A DNA stretch of 64,000 bases, taken from positions 388,371-452,370 of the forward strand of contig NZ_JAGYPM010000002.1 in assembly GCF_018343665.1 (NCBI RefSeq), in the 5' to 3' direction. Numbering within the stretch: position 1 is the first letter of the stretch; the number at the start of each line of letters is the position of its first letter. The position numbers and the translations under genes were made by a program. Positions 59,873 through 64,000 of this stretch are shown in pieces. Below the pieces are notes generated by a model. The model worked only from the letters and a program-made list of their open reading frames with translations. It was not told the DNA's origin and made no database searches. This stretch comes from Cytobacillus citreus. GTDB taxonomy: Bacteria > Bacillota > Bacilli > Bacillales > Cytobacillaceae.

Positions 59873-61783
59873 ATGGGGAAAACTAGATTAACAACTGCGC
59901 AAGCCCTAATCAAATTTTTAAACCAGCAATATATCCATGTTGACGGAGAAGAATTCCCATTTGTTGAAGGTATATTCAGTGTGTTCGGACACGGAAACGT
60001 ATTGGGAATTGGCCAGGCATTAGAACAAGACCCAGGCCACTTAAAGGTTTTTCAGGGGAAAAATGAACAAGGGATGGCACTTGCAGCGATGGCTTACAGC
60101 AAACAAATGCTACGCCAGAAAATCTATGCTGTGACAACATCTGTTGGACCAGGATCTGCGAATCTAGTGACTGCTGCCGGAACAGCACTTGCAAACAATA
60201 TTCCGATGTTACTTTTACCAGGGGATACATTTGCATCAAGACAGCCTGACCCTGTATTACAGCAAGTGGAACAGGAATATAGCGCAGCGGTTACGACAAA
60301 TGATGCCCTGAAACCTGTCTCGAGATATTGGGACCGTATTACCCGTCCTGAGCAGTTATTGTCAAGTCTTATTCGGGCATTTGAAGTCATGACTGATCCA
60401 GGCAAAGCAGGCCCTGTAACGATTTGCTTAGCGCAGGATGTCGAAGGTGAAGCATATGATTATGATGAAGAATTCTTCGAAAGACGCGTACACTATTTGG
60501 ATCGTAAAGCACCGGTGGAACGTGAACTAAAAGGCGCTGCCGAAATGATTAAAGCAAGTAAAAAGCCGTTAATCCTTGTTGGCGGCGGAGCTAAATATTC
60601 AGAAGCACGTGACATTTTAGTGGCTCTCTCTGAAAAACATAGTATTCCATTAGTAGAAACACAAGCTGGTAAAGCAACTGTTGAATCTACTTATAAAAAT
60701 AACTTAGGTGGTATGGGCGTTACTGGTACACTGGCAGCTAATAAAGCAGCACGCCAGGCAGATTTAATTATCGGAATCGGTACCCGCTATACAGATTTCG
60801 TAACATCATCTAAAACAGCATTCAACTTTGAAACAGCTAAGTTTTTAAATATAAATGTCAGCCGCATGCAGGCGTATAAAATGGATGCCTTCCAAGTAGT
60901 TGCCGATGCAAAAACAACATTGGAGCAATTAGCACCGCTATTAGATGGATATGAGAGTGAGTTCGGACAAACAATTGCTGAATTGAAGCAAGAGTGGAAT
61001 GCTGAGCGTGACCGCTTAAGCAAAGTAACCTTTACTCGTGAAAACTTTGAACCGGAAATTAGGAACCACTTCTCACAAGAGGTTTTAAATGAGTATGCCG
61101 ATGTATTAAACACCGAATTAGCGCAGACAACAGCATTAATCGCTGTCAATGATACGATTGATCCGGGTAGTACGATTATTGCTTCTGCCGGATCCCTTCC
61201 TGGCGATGTTCAGCGTATTTGGAATTCGACTGTAGCGAACACGTATAACGTAGAATACGGATACTCATGTATGGGATATGAAGTTTCAGGTGCACTAGGT
61301 GTTAAATTAGCTAATCCGGATAAAGAAGTTTATTCTCTTGTTGGTGACGGTAGTTTCTTAATGCTGCACTCTGAGCTGATCACAGCGATTCAGTATGGTA
61401 AAAAAATCAATGTTGTTCTTTTTGATAACTCTGGTTTCGGTTGTATTAATAACCTGCAAATGGGCAATGGCATGGGAACTTATTTCACAGAGTTCAGAAC
61501 ACATGACAATAAAGTTTTAAATATTGACTATGCAAAAGTGGCTGAAGGCTATGGTGCGAAAACATACCGTGTTAATACTATCGAACAATTGAAAGTAGCT
61601 TTAGAAGATGCGAAAAAGCAGGAAGTTTCTACTTTAATTGAGATTAAAGTGCTTCCAAAAACAATGACAGAAGGTTATGACAGCTGGTGGAATGTTGGAG
61701 TGGCAGAAGTATCTAATAAAGAGGGCATTCAACAGGCATTTGAATCTAGAAAGCAAAAATTAGAAACGGCAAAACAATACTAA
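59873..61783 (+). CDS. iolD: Trihydroxycyclohexane-dione acylhydrolase IolD
   Basis: The product is a 636-residue thiamine-diphosphate enzyme that opens the ring of the diketone to 5-deoxy-glucuronate. The N-terminal domain has EGIFSVFGHGNVLGIGQALE with the catalytic Glu region nearby and VTTSVGPGSANLVTAAGTAL. The C-terminal ThDP motif is GDGSFLMLHSELITAIQYGK followed by FDNSGFGCINNLQ. The start at ATG 59873 lies behind GAGGTG and 14 bases after iolC. Confidence 0.94.
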   Translation: MGKTRLTTAQALIKFLNQQYIHVDGEEFPFVEGIFSVFGHGNVLGIGQALEQDPGHLKVFQGKNEQGMALAAMAYSKQMLRQKIYAVTTSVGPGSANLVTAAGTALANNIPMLLLPGDTFASRQPDPVLQQVEQEYSAAVTTNDALKPVSRYWDRITRPEQLLSSLIRAFEVMTDPGKAGPVTICLAQDVEGEAYDYDEEFFERRVHYLDRKAPVERELKGAAEMIKASKKPLILVGGGAKYSEARDILVALSEKHSIPLVETQAGKATVESTYKNNLGGMGVTGTLAANKAARQADLIIGIGTRYTDFVTSSKTAFNFETAKFLNINVSRMQAYKMDAFQVVADAKTTLEQLAPLLDGYESEFGQTIAELKQEWNAERDRLSKVTFTRENFEPEIRNHFSQEVLNEYADVLNTELAQTTALIAVNDTIDPGSTIIASAGSLPGDVQRIWNSTVANTYNVEYGYSCMGYEVSGALGVKLANPDKEVYSLVGDGSFLMLHSELITAIQYGKKINVVLFDNSGFGCINNLQMGNGMGTYFTEFRTHDNKVLNIDYAKVAEGYGAKTYRVNTIEQLKVALEDAKKQEVSTLIEIKVLPKTMTEGYDSWWNVGVAEVSNKEGIQQAFESRKQKLETAKQY

Positions 61784-61801
61784 TAGAGTGAAGAATCGGT
61801 T

Positions 61802-61824
61802 GCGAGGGTCTGAAAAACCCTCGC
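61802..61824 (+). promoter_or_regulatory. Hairpin between iolD and iolJ
   Basis: GCGAGGGT and ACCCTCGC form an 8 bp stem. It lacks a T run and probably acts on mRNA stability between the cistrons. Confidence 0.6.
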
Positions 61825-61863
61825 TTCCTACAATTCTATTCACGATTAAGAGAGGTGAGACAG

Positions 61864-62736
61864 GTGACAACAGCACAATCATCAAGATTAGTTTCTATGA
61901 AAGAGATGCTATCAAAAGCTAAAGAAGGAAAATATGCAGTTGGAGCATTTAACATAAACAGCTTTCAATGGGCAGAAGCGATTCTAGAGGCAGCACAGGA
62001 AGAACAAGCTCCTGTTATTGTATCATCTTCTGACAGACTAGTAGATTACTTAGGCGGGTTTAAGACAGTTGCCGCAATGGTTAATTGTATTGTAGAAACA
62101 AAGAACATTACCGTTCCAGTTGCCTTGCACTTAGATCATGGCCGCAGTGTGGAACGTTGCATGGAGGCGATTGATGCCGGGTACACTTCCGTTATGATAG
62201 ACGGATCACATCATCCAATTGATGGAAATATTGAAATGACCAAACAAGTGACAGATTATGCAGGAAATTATGGAGTGACGGTTGAAGCGGAGGTTGGAAC
62301 TGTTGGTGGTAATGAAGATGGACTTATCGGCGGGATTCAATATGCAGATCCGGAGGAATGTTTACGTATTGTCAAAGAAACAGGGATTGATGCATTAGCA
62401 GCCGCTCTAGGGTCTGTTCATGGTCCATACCAAGGTGTGCCCAAATTAGGATTTGCGGAAATGAAGGAGATTTCAGAAATGACTAATTTGCCGCTTGTAC
62501 TACACGGCGGTTCAGGTATCCCTGACTACCAAATTCAACAGGCAATTGAACTTGGCCATGCAAAGATTAACGTGAATACAGAATGTCTGCAGGCATGGAC
62601 AAAAGCTGTTCGCGAAGTTTTGGAAAGGGACAAAAATGTATATGATGCACGTACCATCCTTTCTCCGGGTAAAGAAGCTGTAAAACAAACTGTAATAGAA
62701 AAAATTAGAGAATTTAAATCAAATAATAAAGCGTAA
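61864..62736 (+). CDS. iolJ: 6-phospho-5-dehydro-2-deoxy-gluconate aldolase IolJ
   Basis: This is a class II aldolase of 290 residues from GTG 61864 (the same length as B. subtilis IolJ), preceded by GAGAGGTGAG. It cleaves the phosphorylated intermediate to dihydroxyacetone phosphate and malonate semialdehyde. Zinc and active-site phrases are [52 protein letters not shown], and [20 protein letters not shown]. It ends the operon. Confidence 0.9.
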   Translation: MTTAQSSRLVSMKEMLSKAKEGKYAVGAFNINSFQWAEAILEAAQEEQAPVIVSSSDRLVDYLGGFKTVAAMVNCIVETKNITVPVALHLDHGRSVERCMEAIDAGYTSVMIDGSHHPIDGNIEMTKQVTDYAGNYGVTVEAEVGTVGGNEDGLIGGIQYADPEECLRIVKETGIDALAAALGSVHGPYQGVPKLGFAEMKEISEMTNLPLVLHGGSGIPDYQIQQAIELGHAKINVNTECLQAWTKAVREVLERDKNVYDARTILSPGKEAVKQTVIEKIREFKSNNKA

Positions 62737-62901
62737 AGAAAGGGACGATGTCGATTTATTTTTCAAAGGCATCCTCTAATTTTCACTTTTTTAGGAACCA
62801 AGAATTGTTTTTGGCCAATAGGAGCTCAAAAGTAATGATTATTAAACTTATTAAGTAATAAATTGTGATCTCCCGCAGGTCGGGCAGAAGAATTGAACAA
62901 C

Positions 62902-62934
62902 GATGGGTCGTTTCAGGCAGTAGCCCATTTTTCT
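62902..62934 (+). terminator. Weak terminator downstream of iolJ
   Basis: GATGGG and GCCCAT flank a 14-base loop, followed by TTTTTC. The stem is short. The 62737-62900 stretch shows no gene. Confidence 0.4.
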
Positions 62935-63029
62935 TGGTCCTTTATTAATTGCGCAAGCAATGTCTGAACGAAGCTATCTGATTCTACATTTCATCTTTGC
63001 ATATACATAAAAAAATATTGAATGAATTG

Positions 63030-63123
63030 GATTAGTTGGAACGCCGTATGCGGGGAAACTCGCCTGTACGGTGTGAAGTGGGGGAAAAGCTGGCGATAAC
63101 TTCAAAAGCTTACCTATCTCTAT
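63030..63123 (+). mobile_element. Probable 3' remnant of a group II intron (domains V-VI)
   Basis: CGCCGTATGCGGGGAAACTC and GCCTGTACGGTG together fit a domain V hairpin with GAAA tetraloop and a CGC catalytic triad. Downstream AAAAGCTGGCGATAACTTC and AAAAGCTTACCTATC could form domain VI and end in CTAT. No reverse transcriptase frame is present upstream, so only the end remains. The 63124-63517 stretch contains a TCAAGGG...CCCTTGA hairpin and no gene I can support. Confidence 0.5.
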
Positions 63124-63517
63124 AACAAGAAATGGTGATGTAAGCTTGTAAAAAGGATGAGATTTTAGTCCATTAAAAAGTATATAAGGGGGTCCAAAGG
63201 GAGAATAATCAACCTTTGAAGTCACCCTCATCTGTTGGTTCGCTATTTTATGAAAAGCAACAATGTGAAAACATGAAAATCAAAGAGGTACGAGTTTAAT
63301 CGCCCCTTCCATTTTTTCTTCCTCTTGTCCCAAAGTTAATTTCAGCTATTACTGGAATGGAGTCAAGGGCGACGGTAGTCGGGCGGAGCCTTTACCCTTG
63401 ATGGAATGGAAGAAATGGCTATCATCTCAAAAGGACAAAAGGAAATGAAAAAGAACGTAATTTTAAGATAAAGTGAGATTAAGAGAGATGCTGTCCAAAA
63501 TACGGGGGTTAATCCGA

Positions 63518-63600
63518 AATATCTGCTAATAAGATCGCATAAGAAAAACTAAGACATTCGCCAAAAAGGACTAGAGGAACGCCAAGTTTTTCTAATGATT
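63518..63600. repeat. AAATATCTGCTAATAAGATC repeat, copy 2
   Basis: It matches 20178-20259 at both ends, with changes in the middle. It joins directly to the duplicated block that starts ATGATTCCTAATG. Confidence 0.65.
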
Positions 63601-63748
63601 CCTAATGCTTGTTTAATCAAACGTTTGATTAAAGATTTTCCCTTTGATGAAGAAAAGTTAATCATTAAACTAGAATGTCTCAATTCCACCAAGTCTTTAA
63701 TTCTGTAAGTGTAACATCTCCTAACAGTTCGTTTGCTTTAATTGTATT
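63595..63748. repeat. Duplicated block with palindrome copy 6
   Basis: It is the counterpart of 48421-48577. It holds TTAATCAAACGTTTGATTAA at 63613-63632 and, on the minus strand, TIKANELLGDVTLTELKTWW plus N-stop, a gene end without the gene. The 63749-63912 stretch has an AAAAGGAGGAG site on the minus strand but no clear start behind it. Confidence 0.75.
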
Positions 63749-63912
63749 AGTGCTGTATAGATTACTAATAGTGTCAGGGGAATTTTCAGTTAATAATTAC
63801 TCCTCCTTTTATAATCCTATAAATTTTTTCGTGGATTAATTTCTAATGTGAAATTGAGGGAGCAAATTATAGGTAAGATTAGCTGGCTTTTACTAGTAGT
63901 CCTATCTATATA

Positions 63913-64000
63913 TCATTCAGACACAGTCACAATTACTCCATCCATATTGTTGCCTGATATCTCATAATAGAGATTCACCGGTACTTTAATTGTCACGCTG
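63913..64000 (-). CDS. C-terminal end of an unidentified gene, cut by window edge
   Basis: The minus strand reads SVTIKVPVNLYYEISGNNMD then GVIVTVSE and a stop at 63913-63915. The text looks like a beta-rich domain end. With only 28 codons the family and even the reality of the gene are uncertain. Confidence 0.35.
   Translation of the reverse strand, partial: SVTIKVPVNLYYEISGNNMDGVIVTVSE

Overview
The window is low-GC Bacillota DNA, most likely from a Bacillaceae genome of the Neobacillus/Bacillus type. Supporting signs are strong AGGAGG-type ribosome binding sites, frequent TTG and GTG starts, a Bacillus-style cydABCD operon, iol genes with IolR-type operators, SbsC-type S-layer proteins, and many dispersed hairpin repeats. 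I found no rRNA, tRNA or CRISPR array. Genus and species cannot be fixed from the sequence alone.

Layout, left to right. At 0-2.6 kb there is the edge of an IS3-type element, then a decayed comM and a decayed REP-type Y1 transposase gene. At 2.7-7.6 kb lie S-layer protein 1 and a secreted beta-propeller. At 7.8-17.6 kb is a peptide-use locus: D-aminopeptidase, type II asparaginase, a five-gene peptide ABC transporter, and an unusual AAA+ regulator. At 18-21 kb are a secreted or anchored beta-helix protein and an LCP cell-wall ligase. At 21.4-22.1 kb is a 7 x 102 bp tandem array. At 22.1-27.1 kb sits a PatB-type beta-lyase, DauR-like regulator and RidA, divergent from a DAACS symporter and a TSUP exporter.

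At 27.8-33.4 kb is a minus-strand cluster: Nramp-like carrier lacking the metal motifs, epimerase, DapA-like aldolase/lyase, regulator and Gfo/Idh/MocA dehydrogenase. It looks like an uncharacterised sugar-acid or polyol pathway. At 33.6-38.4 kb is a repeat-rich zone with a DUF3139 protein, an SPFH protein with a 53-residue ribbon-helix-helix protein, an M20 peptidase pseudogene split by a mobile hairpin element, a NERD protein, a second 102 bp array, and fragments of LCP and Nramp-like genes. At 38.6-44.5 kb is cydABCD. At 44.5-48.9 kb are S-layer protein 2, a DUF4163/DUF3298-like protein and a pseudogene.

At 49-62.7 kb is a complete-looking inositol catabolic region: a dehydrogenase, iolE, an SSS symporter, iolG, iolR, a tautomerase and iolABCDJ. 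Three promoters have nearly the same layout: TTGACT, 17 bases, a -10 box, then tandem 11-mers matching the known IolR site. One drives only the tautomerase, which suggests that it belongs to inositol catabolism. The last 1.3 kb holds a probable group II intron 3' remnant, repeats and the end of an unidentified gene.

The features most worth a second look are the two 51/102 bp arrays, a perfect TTAATCAAACGTTTGATTAA-type palindrome present six times, the hairpin element that supplies stop codons to its host genes, the metal-site-less Nramp-like carrier with its cluster, the IolR-controlled tautomerase, and the GAFTGA-less sigma-54-type regulator.
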